Positions 52,921 to 61,666 of a stretch of 64,000 bases of DNA are shown in pieces; position 1 is the stretch's first letter, and each line of letters starts with the position of its first letter. The notes below the pieces were generated by a model, which saw only the letters and a program-made list of their open reading frames with translations, made no database searches and was not told the origin of the DNA. The DNA lies in contig NZ_CANNES010000007.1 in NCBI RefSeq assembly GCF_947503705.1, positions 158,668 to 222,667 of the forward strand, in the 5' to 3' direction. A program made the translations under genes and the position numbers. Source of the DNA: an uncultured Tateyamaria sp. (GTDB lineage: Bacteria > Pseudomonadota > Alphaproteobacteria > Rhodobacterales > Rhodobacteraceae).

Positions 52921-53667
52921 ATGTCAGAACGCCACATCTTTCGCCTGAAGGGCGCGGACACGCTCAGCTTTTTGCAAGGTTTGGTGACAAATGACGTGCA
53001 AAAGCTATCGGATGGGTTGGTTTATGCCGCTTTGCTGACCCCGCAGGGCAAGTATTTGGCCGACTTCTTCTTGGTGCCAGAACAAGATGCGGTGTTACTG
53101 GACGCCGACGCAAGCCAGGCCGATATGCTACGGACGCGGCTGACAATGTACCAACTGCGCGCAGACGTCGTGATTGAGGATACGGACCTCCATTTGCACC
53201 GTGGATTGGGAGATGCCCCTGATGACGGGTTTGCCGATCCCCGACATGCAGAGATGGGGTGGAGGGCCTATCGTGACGCGGCTCAGACCGAAGACGGCGT
53301 GGATTGGACCGCGCGACGCGTTGCGCATTTGATCCCCAAGACAGGCGTGGAACTGACCCCCGATACGTTTATTCTTGAGGCCCGATTTGAGGCTTTGCAC
53401 GGCGTGGATTTCCGCAAGGGCTGTTACGTGGGTCAGGAAGTGACGGCCCGCATGAAGCATAAGACGACGCTGCGCAAAGGGTTGGCACATGTGTCGGTCA
53501 CCGGGGATGCGTGCGCCGGGGATGCGATCACCAAGGAAGGCAAGCCTGTTGGCACCCTGCTGAGCCGTGCGGGTGATAATGCGATCGCCTATCTGCGCTT
53601 TGAACGGGCGCAAGGCGAGATGCAGGCGGGTGAGGCACAAGTGATCTGGGACCAGAGCGGAAACTGA
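52921..53667 (+). CDS. ygfZ: YgfZ/GcvT-fold folate-binding protein (Fe-S assembly)
   Basis: 248 residues from ATG 52921. GcvT-like N-domain (FRLKGADTLSFLQGLVTNDVQKL, AALLTPQGKYLADFFLV) and the defining YgfZ motif GVDFRKGCYVGQEVTARMKHKTTLRKGLAHV, with the conserved Cys and GQE. E. coli YgfZ binds tetrahydrofolate and supports Fe-S enzymes such as MiaB. The product is shorter than E. coli YgfZ (326 aa) but close to alphaproteobacterial forms. Its stop codon (53665-53667) lies in the first of four loop-sharing hairpins. Confidence 0.93.
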   Translation: MSERHIFRLKGADTLSFLQGLVTNDVQKLSDGLVYAALLTPQGKYLADFFLVPEQDAVLLDADASQADMLRTRLTMYQLRADVVIEDTDLHLHRGLGDAPDDGFADPRHAEMGWRAYRDAAQTEDGVDWTARRVAHLIPKTGVELTPDTFILEARFEALHGVDFRKGCYVGQEVTARMKHKTTLRKGLAHVSVTGDACAGDAITKEGKPVGTLLSRAGDNAIAYLRFERAQGEMQAGEAQVIWDQSGN

Positions 53668-53770
53668 CACAGTTTCCGGCCAAAATCCGACACGGATTTT
53701 CGTAGCACCCAAAGCAGCAACCCGCACGGAAAATGTGTCATTTTCCAGCCGATCTCTGTGTCAGAGATCG
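53658..53770. repeat. four tandem hairpins with a shared GACAC/GTGTC loop between convergent stops
   Basis: H1 CGGAAACT-GACAC-AGTTTCCG (53658-53678). H2 AAAATCC-GACAC-GGATTTT (53682-53700). H3 GGAAAAT-GTGTC-ATTTTCC (53728-53746). H4 CGATCTCT-GTGTC-AGAGATCG (53750-53770). Stems differ completely while the loop is constant. H1/H2 have GACAC in the rightward ygfZ transcript and H3/H4 have it in the leftward transcript. Each outer hairpin contains its gene's TGA, with T closing the stem and GA opening the loop. They probably act as 3'-end structures; stem variation with a fixed loop suggests protein recognition of the loop. Confidence 0.75.
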
Positions 53771-54612
53771 CCACTGTTCCACCACGCGTCCACCTCTGGA
53801 AGGGTCACACATCCCTGCAAACCAATGCCGACAAGGCCGACCGGCCCCTTGCCCACGGATACGGTCATCTGCCTGCCCACACAGTGAACCTCCCAAACCT
53901 GACCACGTGGTGCCGCAACATATCCTTTAACCCGGAACAAACCATCTGGCCGCGCAGCGAGATGCGCCAGCAATTCCTCTTTTTCGAAAACTGTATCTGC
54001 CGCCGCCTGCCATCGCACATAATCTGCATGCGACGCGCGACGATCCGGCACCTGCCCTACCGCGATGCCACAGATCAGAGGAGCCACAAGCGCGACGGTG
54101 GCCAGGTCCAAAGCCGTCCCAGTCAGCCTTGCGGGCCATGCCCCTGCTGCCGTCTTCGACACGACAACCACATCCGCTACATCAACTTGAGCACGCAGTT
54201 GCACACCGATCTGCGGATCGTCGGCGAGACGATCAAAAGCCACCGCATCAACCACCGTAACGATCCCACCATAGGCCAGATCGGGCTCCGCCAACGCCAC
54301 TTGGGCAATCGCTGCAGGATCCGCAATGCCCGAGGCTTCAACCACCAGATGATCGGGCCAGTCCGACCGGTCGAGGACATCGCCAATGGCCAGAAACAGA
54401 TCTGCCCCCATCGTGCAACAGACGCAGCCATTGGTCAGCGCAATCAAATCCTCGGATGCCGCCGCAATCAGGGAGGCATCCACATTGAGTGCTCCGAAGT
54501 CATTGACCATGATCATCAGGCGCAGCCCATGATCCTCGGCCAGCAACCGATTGATCAAGGTCGTTTTCCCCGCGCCCAGATAGCCACCGATGACCGTCAG
54601 CGGTAACTTCAC
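53761..54612 (-). CDS. COG0523 (CobW-like) GTPase / putative metallochaperone
   Basis: 283 residues from GTG 54612, overlapping the amidohydrolase stop (GTGA). Walker A is GYLGAGKTTLINRLL, switch region MVNDFGALNVD, the metal-binding CxCC motif NGCVCCTMGADL, and Walker B-like DHLVVEASGIADP. The usual NKxD base-recognition motif is VVVSKTAAG, so guanine specificity is doubtful. The C-terminal CobW_C domain is present (LLAHLAARPDGLFRVKGYVAAPRGQVWEVHCVGRQM). The gene is coupled to a metal-dependent amidohydrolase, which could be its client. The stop codon sits in hairpin H4. Confidence 0.85.
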   Translation of the reverse strand: MKLPLTVIGGYLGAGKTTLINRLLAEDHGLRLMIMVNDFGALNVDASLIAAASEDLIALTNGCVCCTMGADLFLAIGDVLDRSDWPDHLVVEASGIADPAAIAQVALAEPDLAYGGIVTVVDAVAFDRLADDPQIGVQLRAQVDVADVVVVSKTAAGAWPARLTGTALDLATVALVAPLICGIAVGQVPDRRASHADYVRWQAAADTVFEKEELLAHLAARPDGLFRVKGYVAAPRGQVWEVHCVGRQMTVSVGKGPVGLVGIGLQGCVTLPEVDAWWNSGDL

Positions 54613-56231
54613 AACAGGTGCACCTGCCCGCCCGACACGGTGCCCAAAACCGGTACATCCCGCAACGCCATCGGATTGACTGCGGTTGGGTCCCGCCCCA
54701 GTACCGAGAAATCTGCGCGTTTACCCACAGAGATCGAGCCGATTTCGCCGTCCAGTTTCAATGTATATGCGGCCCCCATCGTAATCGCATAAAGCGCTTC
54801 ATCCACCGTCAAACACTGCCTTGCCCCCAACACCGCGCCTGACATCGTGCGACGATTCACGGCGCACCAGGCGGTCAACAAGGGCCCCAAGGGCGTCACT
54901 GGCGCGTCCGAATGCAATGCATAATGAACCCCAACATCTGTTGCCGTGCGGGCCGCATCCATGCGATGCGCGCGATCTTTGCCGATGGTCAACGCCACGT
55001 GCTGGTCACCAAAGTAATAGATGTGATTGGAAAAGATGTTTGTACAGCAGCCCAGTTCGGCCGCGCGCTGAAACAGATCCCTGTCCATCATCTGACAGTG
55101 TTGCAGCACGTGACGATGGCCCGGACCGGGATGGGCGCGCAACGCGGCTTCAATCGCATCCAACGACACTTCTGCGGCCTCGTCCCCGTTCACATGAATA
55201 TGCATCTGGATGCCCCGTGCCTGCATTTCGGCGCAGATGGCGTGGATCATCTCGGGCGCAGTATTCCACAATCCATTGGGTTGGCCACCTACATAGCCGG
55301 GCCAACGCATCCGGGCGGTCCAGCCCTGGATCGCACCGTCGGTCATCAGTTTCACCGCCCCCAACCGCAGTTTGTCCGTCGAACGCGCGGCCAAGGCTTG
55401 GGCCTTGTCCGCCATTGCGACGGGATCGCCCATCACCCCAAGGGCCGGCACAATGCGCAGTGGAAAATCATCGCCCATTATGTCCAGCATCACATCCACA
55501 TCCGCATCCGTGATCGACGAAAAAAGGTCAGTGATCGTTGTCACGCCCACACGCTGCGCCACTTTGGCATAGGCGTTGATCGCCTCCGGCGTCTGGCTGA
55601 GGCCACGGAAATCAATGCCCAGACGGCGCATGATCGGAAACATCGCCGCCATCTCTTGCAACTCGCCCGTTGGCGTGCCGTCTGGGCCCTTGATAACCCC
55701 TTCGGCATTGGTGCCTGAGCCGTAACCCACCATGTCGAGCGCCTTCGAATTCACGCACATCAGATGAAAATTGGAAAAAAGGATCGCGATGGGACGGTCC
55801 GTGCTGATTTGATCCAGATGGGAGCGGTTGAGGCGCGCATCGCTCAGGAAGATCGGGTCAAAGCCCCAACCGATCAAAGGGGCATCCGGATTCAGGCCCT
55901 CGGCATAGTCCTTCAACCCGCCAATCACCGCATTCAGGTCGGTCGATCCGGGCCACAGCACGCCATCCGGATCAATCCGATCGTGGAAACCCGCATAGGC
56001 ATAGCGCCAGACACCACCTGCCATCATATGGGCATGCCCCTCCACGAGGCCAGGCATCAAAACTGCGTCTTGCAAGCGGTCGTCATGTCGGACCGGGCCC
56101 CATTGGTTGGCGCAACCGGCATCTCCCACTGCCAGAACACGGCCATCGCGCACCGCCACATGGGTTGCCTGGGGGCAATTGTCGTCCATCGTGATGATCT
56201 TGCGCGCCGCAAACACGGTGATGTCAGACAT
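54609..56231 (-). CDS. amidohydrolase, YtcJ-like
   Basis: 540 residues from ATG 56231 (an upstream extension is not conserved-looking). Composite beta domain and TIM barrel: ITVFAARKIITMDDNCPQATHVAVRDGRVLAVGD, VLMPGLVEGHAHMMAGG (HxH metal ligands), LRLGAVKLMTDGAIQGWTARM, IHVNGDEAAEVSLDAIEAAL (HxNGD), HCQMMDRDLF, LHSDAPVTPLGPLLTAWCAV and the C-terminal YTLKLDGEIGSISVGKRADFSVLGRDP. The pattern is that of YtcJ/LAF3-type amidohydrolases. The substrate is unknown, probably an N-acyl or amide compound. It is translationally coupled to the COG0523 GTPase. Confidence 0.88.
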   Translation of the reverse strand: MSDITVFAARKIITMDDNCPQATHVAVRDGRVLAVGDAGCANQWGPVRHDDRLQDAVLMPGLVEGHAHMMAGGVWRYAYAGFHDRIDPDGVLWPGSTDLNAVIGGLKDYAEGLNPDAPLIGWGFDPIFLSDARLNRSHLDQISTDRPIAILFSNFHLMCVNSKALDMVGYGSGTNAEGVIKGPDGTPTGELQEMAAMFPIMRRLGIDFRGLSQTPEAINAYAKVAQRVGVTTITDLFSSITDADVDVMLDIMGDDFPLRIVPALGVMGDPVAMADKAQALAARSTDKLRLGAVKLMTDGAIQGWTARMRWPGYVGGQPNGLWNTAPEMIHAICAEMQARGIQMHIHVNGDEAAEVSLDAIEAALRAHPGPGHRHVLQHCQMMDRDLFQRAAELGCCTNIFSNHIYYFGDQHVALTIGKDRAHRMDAARTATDVGVHYALHSDAPVTPLGPLLTAWCAVNRRTMSGAVLGARQCLTVDEALYAITMGAAYTLKLDGEIGSISVGKRADFSVLGRDPTAVNPMALRDVPVLGTVSGGQVHLL

Positions 56232-56412
56232 GTCTTTCCCTTCTCGTGGCTTGCACCTGCGGACAGGCTGGCAGCAATCCAAGCAAACTGGGAGTCAAAA
56301 CTCAGGACTCCGACAGACGTAAATCGGCTGCGCCCTCTACAGATTATAGCGACGTGGCGTCACTCTGATGGTGCTGCCGATCGGTGCGGACGCAAATCAT
56401 TTGCATCTTTTG

Positions 56413-56441
56413 AATCAAAAAGGGGCCCAAACGGACCCCTT
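56413..56441 (-). terminator. Rho-independent terminator of efp
   Basis: On the leftward strand AAGGGG (56441-56436) pairs with CCCCTT (56425-56420), with one mismatch and a GG/CC pair nearer the GTTT loop. TTTTTGATT follows. It lies 58 bp past the efp stop in a 268-bp gap that otherwise holds only the amidohydrolase promoter region. Confidence 0.85.
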
Positions 56442-56499
56442 CTTGAATTTTGCATGGTTAATTTTCTGCACTTGCAGCATCACGAGGTGTGATCATAGA

Positions 56500-57063
56500 T
56501 CACGCCCGTTCTGCGTATTCCATGGTCTCGGTGTTTACCACGATGTCCTCGTCCTGGCCCACAAAAGGCGGCACCATGACCTTGATCCCATTGTCCAGGA
56601 CCGCAGGCTTGAACGAGTTGGCTGCAGTCTGGCCTTTGACCACCGGCTCGGTCTCGACGATCTTGCAGACCACCTTTTGCGGCAGAGCCGCACTAAGTGC
56701 CTCATCCTCATGAAACTCGACCTGAATGGTCATGCCGTCTTGCAGGAATGGGCGACGTTCACCCAGGATTTCCGCTGGCAATTCAATCTGTTCGTAGGTG
56801 TCGCTGTCCATGAACACCAGCATTCCGTCGTTTTCATAAAGGAACTGCTGGTCCTTTTGTTCAAGGCGTACACGCTCCACTTTGTCAGCGCTGCGAAAGC
56901 GTTCATTCAGCTTGGAGCCGTTGCGCAGGTTGCGCAATTCGACCTGAGCAAAGGCGCCGCCCTTGCCGGGTTTGACATGGTCGACTTTGACAGCCGCCCA
57001 CAGCCCGTCATTGTGCTCAAGCACATTACCGGGGCGTATCTCGTTTCCGTTAATTTTAGGCAT
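56500..57063 (-). CDS. efp: translation elongation factor P
   Basis: 187 residues from ATG 57063. KOW-like N-domain ([44 protein letters not shown]) and two OB domains ([61 protein letters not shown]). The residue modified to beta-lysyl-Lys in E. coli (PGKGQAF) is Lys in VKPGKGGAF, so EpmA/B-type modification is possible. It relieves polyproline stalling. It is divergent from the DUF6280-like gene, with a 219-bp region between. Confidence 0.97.
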   Translation of the reverse strand: MPKINGNEIRPGNVLEHNDGLWAAVKVDHVKPGKGGAFAQVELRNLRNGSKLNERFRSADKVERVRLEQKDQQFLYENDGMLVFMDSDTYEQIELPAEILGERRPFLQDGMTIQVEFHEDEALSAALPQKVVCKIVETEPVVKGQTAANSFKPAVLDNGIKVMVPPFVGQDEDIVVNTETMEYAERA

Positions 57064-57282
57064 GTGGCAAAACCTGGGCAAAAGGTTGATGAAAAGTTGA
57101 TGCACCCTATATCTTGCCGGTATGCGCCCCGCAAGACAACGATATGCAGTGCTGCACACGCAGCGAGATATGCGCTCAACGCAAAGGTGCCATGCAACAA
57201 CGGGGTATCCGAATCGATGTGGATGGGTCATAAGGAACGCCACGCCGAAAAGACAAGAGCAAGAATAAAGGAAGGACGACGA

Positions 57283-57603
57283 ATGAAAGATTTCGTTGAC
57301 GGCACAGCCTTTAACAACGAACAAGGCAACCGTGCACGTAAACTGTTTGCAGCCGTGGTACTGGCCGCACTTGACGACGCTATTGCGGACGACAAGAAAT
57401 ATGGAAATGGGCCCGAGCAGATTGCTCGCTGGGCACGCTCGCGCGATGGTCGCGAGGTGCTGAGCTGCGCAGGCATCGACCCGAACGAGCGGGTCGTGAG
57501 CGGCCTGATGGAATTTGTCGGCAAAGGTGTGCGGACTTCCGTCGCGCTGAGCCGCGAAGAATCCGAGCGTCGCAATGCGGCGTTGCAGGCCGAAGCCGCC
57601 TGA
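57283..57603 (+). CDS. DUF6280-like small protein
   Basis: 106 residues: [92 protein letters not shown] in two parts. It is all helical and charged, cytoplasmic. GGAAGGA lies 9 nt upstream of ATG 57283. From memory this matches a Rhodobacteraceae-restricted family (DUF6280). The function is unknown. It is monocistronic, ending in a strong terminator, which suggests high or constitutive expression. Confidence 0.8.
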   Translation: MKDFVDGTAFNNEQGNRARKLFAAVVLAALDDAIADDKKYGNGPEQIARWARSRDGREVLSCAGIDPNERVVSGLMEFVGKGVRTSVALSREESERRNAALQAEAA

Positions 57604-57630
57604 TTAAACTCAAAATCTGCTGTACCGAAG

Positions 57631-57656
57631 ACGCACCCCTCTGCCGGGTGCGTTTT
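57631..57656 (+). terminator. Rho-independent terminator of the DUF6280-like gene
   Basis: ACGCACCC (57631-57638) pairs with GGGTGCGT (57646-57653), loop CTCTGCC, with a TTTT run. It lies 28 bp after the stop codon. Confidence 0.9.
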
Positions 57657-57681
57657 CAATTGAGGCAACTGTGCTGTTACA

Positions 57682-58260
57682 TTAGCTGTCCACGAAAAAG
57701 AACAGCCACTGCCGTACGACCCAGAACTCGGCCACCAGCAGCAGCAGGGCAAAGATCATCGCCCACCAAGGCACCTGCCGTAGCCACAGCAGAACGACAG
57801 CCGCCGTTGCCAGTGCCGCTTCGATCGGCGCAATCCAAGCGGCACCTTGCCGCGTGTCCCAATAGCTAAGCGGGCTTTCGAACACCCATGCTGTGGCGGG
57901 CCAGAAATGCGGCCGCCCATCGTCGTGATGCAGCGGTATATCCAGACACAAGTGCAAAAGCGCGGCCCCTGTCAGGGCAGTCGCCCAAGGGACCCGGCGC
58001 CACAGAGCGGCTCCCAAGAGAGCGCCCCAGACCAGAAACGAATTATCGATGGCAAAGACGGTTTGCCAGGCGTCTGAAAAGTAAAGCTCGTTGAAAACCC
58101 GCTGTCCCGGGATGCCCAGCACGAAAAGCGCCGCGCCTGCCATCAGATAAAGCGACAGATCGGGCAGCAGGCTACCGACAAAGGCGGCCGCCAGAATATG
58201 CGTATGTGCAGGCCGCCCAAAGGCCGCTGCCCCAATCAACAGATGCGCAGGTGTGTTCAA
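57682..58260 (-). CDS. YdjM-like integral membrane protein
   Basis: 192 residues if started at TTG 58260, which follows GGGGG and gives NTPAHLLIGAAAFGRP; an ATG at 58320 would add 20 residues. About six hydrophobic helices. It has LPDLSLYLMAG and HLCLDIPLHHDDGRPHFWP, with His/Asp clusters like the membrane metal-dependent hydrolase (DUF457/YdjM) family. In this family's annotations the name CobQ is sometimes carried over; no cobalamin link is visible here. Function unknown. Confidence 0.7.
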   Translation of the reverse strand: MNTPAHLLIGAAAFGRPAHTHILAAAFVGSLLPDLSLYLMAGAALFVLGIPGQRVFNELYFSDAWQTVFAIDNSFLVWGALLGAALWRRVPWATALTGAALLHLCLDIPLHHDDGRPHFWPATAWVFESPLSYWDTRQGAAWIAPIEAALATAAVVLLWLRQVPWWAMIFALLLLVAEFWVVRQWLFFFVDS

Positions 58261-58347
58261 TATCAGCCCCCAAAGACCCAGGAGAAGTCTGGCGCAGATG
58301 CGAGCACAATGCCATTGCAATAGGTGACACGGCTTGTCGCGTTTGCG

Positions 58348-59139
58348 TTATTCGAGGTCTTGTGCTGCCAAGGCGCGATGGATTTCGCGGCGCACCAATT
58401 TGCGCACATTCCGCGTGATCCGTTCGCCCAAGGCCCCTTGCAGTTCCTGGCGCACGATATCGCTGACCAACTCGCGCAGCGCATCTTCGTCCAGAATGTC
58501 GTCATCGCCGGTGAAGAATGGCGTATCGTCTTCTGGTTCGGACGTCGCCGTTGCCTCAACATGAGGAACAAAGGTAGCCTCGACCACCTCTTCATCCTCC
58601 TCCTCGGCATCTTCCCACGCCATTGCCGGTGCTTCGGTGCCCGCATAAGCGTCTGCGCCTGCCTCGTCCGGCTCAAACTCATCCGAGCGTCCGGCAATCA
58701 AGGTCTCAAGCGCCGCAATCTTTTCACCCAGCGTTTCGGGGGCCGGTACGTTGGGCGAAGCGTCATGATCGTCCAGCGAAACACTTTCTTCAATGACCGC
58801 GTCATGCGCCTGGAGCAACATGGGCGCGCTGTCTTCATCGTCTTGCGCTTGGTCTTGTTCCGCCTCGGCATGGTCTCGCGCCTCATGGGCATACGTCACC
58901 TGCCCCGGCGCTGACACCTCATCTTCAGAAACATCGTCCTGCGCAAGCTCAGGCTCCGCCTCATACTCAGCCTCCGCGCTGACGTCATCGTCAAGAACGC
59001 GCAGCGATGGCGTGAGCACCAAACGATCGGATGCAGGGGCGGTCGCGCTCTCGGGCTCCTTCCGTTTTTCGTCAGAAACCAGACGGCGGATGGACGACAA
59101 AACGTCCTCCACCTCGGTGTTGGTCATCGGATCAGACAT
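58348..59139 (-). CDS. popZ: PopZ-like polar organizing protein
   Basis: 263 residues with little hydrophobicity. N-terminal helix (NTEVEDVLSSIRRLVSDEKRK) resembles the EILASIRRIISE motif of PopZ/DUF2497. Residues ~50-205 are very acidic and low-complexity (EAEYEAEPELAQDD, WEDAEEEDEEVVEATF). The C-terminus has the two-helix oligomerisation unit (DEDALRELVSDIVRQELQGALGERITRNVRKLVRREIHRAL). In Caulobacter PopZ makes polar condensates that anchor chromosomal centromeres, and it lies near tolC/pcm genes; from memory valS often follows. Here valS is absent. It lies 78 bp below the tolC stop, leftward. Confidence 0.7.
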   Translation of the reverse strand: MSDPMTNTEVEDVLSSIRRLVSDEKRKEPESATAPASDRLVLTPSLRVLDDDVSAEAEYEAEPELAQDDVSEDEVSAPGQVTYAHEARDHAEAEQDQAQDDEDSAPMLLQAHDAVIEESVSLDDHDASPNVPAPETLGEKIAALETLIAGRSDEFEPDEAGADAYAGTEAPAMAWEDAEEEDEEVVEATFVPHVEATATSEPEDDTPFFTGDDDILDEDALRELVSDIVRQELQGALGERITRNVRKLVRREIHRALAAQDLE

Positions 59140-59217
59140 ATTTTTGTTCCACTCTCACCTCAGACGGCAGGATACATGCCGAAAGAGAGTCGCACAACAG
59201 GATGCTGAAAACCCTAA

Positions 59218-60648
59218 TCAATCCGTGACATTCAGCGCGCGCAGCACTCGGTCAAGTTGTCTGCCCTGCCGTGTATTGCGCGCAGGGGCGTTCTGAACCA
59301 GGCTGTAATAGGCGGCAGGGTCGTAAATCTGAACCGGCAGCTGCAATCGTTGCGCTGTCAAAAGGCCCATGCTTTCCAGAACCTGATAAGTTGCGATGTA
59401 TTGATCCGCTTGCGCAGAAATCCGGTTTGTTTCCGCGTCCAGCAAATCCTGCTCTGCATCCAACACGTCAAGTGTGGTCCGAGCGCCCAAATTCGCCTCT
59501 TCGCGCACGCCACGGAACGCGACGCGGGCGGCCCTGATCTGCCGTTCAGAAGCCACGAGACTTGCGCGTGCGGCGACCAGGTTGGAAATGGCAATCACCA
59601 CATCCTGCTGCACGCCATGGCGCACGTTGTGCAGGTTGCCACGCGACGCATCGCGCACCGCGATGGCTCGGCGCCAACTGGCGCTGAGCGATCCGCCCCG
59701 ATAGATCGGGCCACCATAGTTCAGCGTAAGCGAGCCTGTCTCGGACCCATTTTCGCTGCCAAACCGTTCCTCGACCTGGATAGCGCCCTGCAATGTGACG
59801 GTGGGCGACATGTCGAGATCGGCGGCATTAACCAGCAGCTCATTGGCGGCCACTTGTCGCTGGGCCTGATCCATTTCGGGATGGTTGCGAACGGCCACGG
59901 CCTGTGCACGGGAAATATCGGTTTCGGTGTTTGGCAGACGCGGCACAGCAGCCAGGCGGCCCGGTTGGCGACCGACGACATTGGTATATTCCGCTTGTGC
60001 CTGTGTCAGGTTGCGTTGCGCATCAGCAAGGTTGCTGCGCGCTTGGGCCACCGCAGCTTCGGCCAGCGCCACGTCGGTGCGCGTTACCTCACCCACTTCA
60101 AAGCGGTCCTGGGCAGCGCGCAGTTCCTCGTTCAACAGGCGCAGGTTGTTACGGCGCAACGCCACGAATTCTTCCTGGCGACCCACGTTGAAAAAGGCGA
60201 CCGCTGCCCGCAGCAGAATGCTTTGCTCTACATTCAAAAGCGAGGCGCGGGTGGCCAAAACCGTTTCCTTGGCCGCTTCGATCCGGTTTGCATCCGCCCC
60301 AAAGTCAAAAAGCTGGAGCGTCGCATTGATCCCGAGCCCAACCGTGGTTTGGCCGATATCGACAGATGCGCCGCCTGTGGCAGATGTTGCCGAACTGCCG
60401 AATGTGTGGGTGACGTTGCCCGCCCAGGTGACAATCGGTTTCAGAACAGATGCGGCGATGGCTACATCTTCGTCAGCGGCCCGCAACAAGGCCCTGTTTT
60501 GATCCAGCAAGCCGCTGTGATTATACGCCCCGACAAGTGCGTCCGCCAACGTATCGGCCTTGGCCACCGGCGCGTTCAGCACCATGGTTGCCACAGTTGC
60601 CGCGATAGCTATCCGCCAGGTGCCCTGCCAACCGGTACGTTCTGTCAT
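59218..60648 (-). CDS. tolC: TolC-family outer-membrane efflux protein
   Basis: 476 residues. Signal peptide (IAIAATVATMVLNAPVAKA), then two structural repeats of long amphipathic helices. Markers are ADTLADALVGAYNHSGLLDQNRALLRAADEDV, LRAAQDRFEVGEVTRTDVALAEAAVAQARSNL and EANLGARTTLDVLDAEQDLLDAETNRISAQADQYIATYQVLESMGLL. It forms the trimeric channel of type I secretion and drug efflux and is a candidate outlet for the RTX protein at 11352. It lies between pcm and popZ-like genes. Confidence 0.95.
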   Translation of the reverse strand: MTERTGWQGTWRIAIAATVATMVLNAPVAKADTLADALVGAYNHSGLLDQNRALLRAADEDVAIAASVLKPIVTWAGNVTHTFGSSATSATGGASVDIGQTTVGLGINATLQLFDFGADANRIEAAKETVLATRASLLNVEQSILLRAAVAFFNVGRQEEFVALRRNNLRLLNEELRAAQDRFEVGEVTRTDVALAEAAVAQARSNLADAQRNLTQAQAEYTNVVGRQPGRLAAVPRLPNTETDISRAQAVAVRNHPEMDQAQRQVAANELLVNAADLDMSPTVTLQGAIQVEERFGSENGSETGSLTLNYGGPIYRGGSLSASWRRAIAVRDASRGNLHNVRHGVQQDVVIAISNLVAARASLVASERQIRAARVAFRGVREEANLGARTTLDVLDAEQDLLDAETNRISAQADQYIATYQVLESMGLLTAQRLQLPVQIYDPAAYYSLVQNAPARNTRQGRQLDRVLRALNVTD

Positions 60649-60695
60649 TGTGCCTGCCCTCTTGCCGTTTCTTGTCCACCTGTGCGTGGCGTTTT

Positions 60696-61349
60696 TCAGA
60701 GTTGGAATTGGTCGTGCCGCTTAAATCCGTCCAGTACCGGCGCACCCGCATTAAAGGCCCGTCGCCAGGACATCCGCCCGTCAGATTTGTAACCGATCCT
60801 TACTTCGCCCAAAGCGCCGTCCATGAACACACAGCCCATGCGCCCACCATCCTTGAGTTGGTCAATGATGGCCTGTGGGACGTGATCGACGCCACCCTGG
60901 ATCACGATGACGTCGTAAGGCCCGTGTTCTGCAGCGCCTGCCGCCAGCTCACCGCTATGCGTGATCACGTTGTCTGCGCCTGCCGCCATCAGTGTCTCTT
61001 GCGCCTCAGAAGCCATGGCATCGTCCTCTTCAAGGGCGACGACCGCCTGGGCCATATGCGCGATAACTGCGGCCGAATAGCCAAGGCCCGCCCCGATATC
61101 GAGCACAAGCTCGTCTCCATCGATGCTCAGTGCGTCCAGCAACTTCGCCAGTGTGCGCGGTTCAAGCACAACCCGGTTGCCGCCAAGATCGAGGTTACCA
61201 TCCATATAGGCCGCCTCGCGTTGCGCAGCAGGTACGAAATCCTCACGCTTGACCGATAACATCGCATCAATGATGGGAAATTTGGTCACATCCGAGGGGC
61301 GCACCTGCGTATCAACCATCATTGTACGGCGGGCAGAAAAGTCTGTCAT
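60696..61349 (-). CDS. pcm: protein-L-isoaspartate O-methyltransferase family protein
   Basis: 217 residues from ATG 61349 (a GTG directly before it is possible). Family motifs: MVDTQVRPSDVTKFPIIDAMLSVKREDFVP, SAM-binding LVLDIGAGLGYSAAVIAHMAQAVVALEEDD, and YDVIVIQGGVDHVPQAIIDQLKDGGRMGCVF. The canonical PCMT post-II segment TPPGTIPE is replaced, and the protein matches the alphaproteobacterial branch beside tolC, so isoaspartate repair is uncertain. It is the first leftward gene of the pcm-tolC-popZ cluster. Confidence 0.88.
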   Translation of the reverse strand: MTDFSARRTMMVDTQVRPSDVTKFPIIDAMLSVKREDFVPAAQREAAYMDGNLDLGGNRVVLEPRTLAKLLDALSIDGDELVLDIGAGLGYSAAVIAHMAQAVVALEEDDAMASEAQETLMAAGADNVITHSGELAAGAAEHGPYDVIVIQGGVDHVPQAIIDQLKDGGRMGCVFMDGALGEVRIGYKSDGRMSWRRAFNAGAPVLDGFKRHDQFQL

Positions 61350-61503
61350 CACAGCTAAACTCGTTCGTTCAGAATCCTGAATTAAGGTGTGCCATATCGC
61401 GCGGCCCTGAGCAACGAGGGATAACGCGAAAACGTCGAACTGTGGAGTACTTGCCCTTGCACGGGCTTTGGGAATGGTCTAGCAGCGGTTCTGCACCATC
61501 GGC

Positions 61504-61577
61504 GGCGAGTTGGCGGAGTGGTGACGCAGCGGATTGCAAATCCGTGTACACCGGTTCGATTCCGGTACTCGCCTCCA
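61504..61577 (+). tRNA. tRNA-Cys(GCA)
   Basis: Acceptor GGCGAGT (61504-61510) pairs with ACTCGCC (61567-61573), with T discriminator and encoded CCA (61575-61577). The anticodon loop ATTGCAAAT gives GCA, and GGTTCGATTCC is the T-arm. A tyrosine integrase ends 89 bp downstream, so its 3' end is the likely attachment site. Confidence 0.95.
61548..61577. other. putative attL in the 3' end of tRNA-Cys
   Basis: The T-arm and acceptor 3' half of tRNA-Cys are the usual core for tyrosine integrases. An integrase and unfamiliar genes begin right after it, so this is the probable left attachment site. The matching attR duplicate is not in the window, so the boundaries are estimated. Confidence 0.55.
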
Positions 61578-61666
61578 TTGTTTTCAATGACTTGCGTCAT
61601 GTCATTTCTCCATTTGCTCGATTTTTGAAACAGGCGTTGAAACATTCACGTTTCCTTCCTGTTCTG

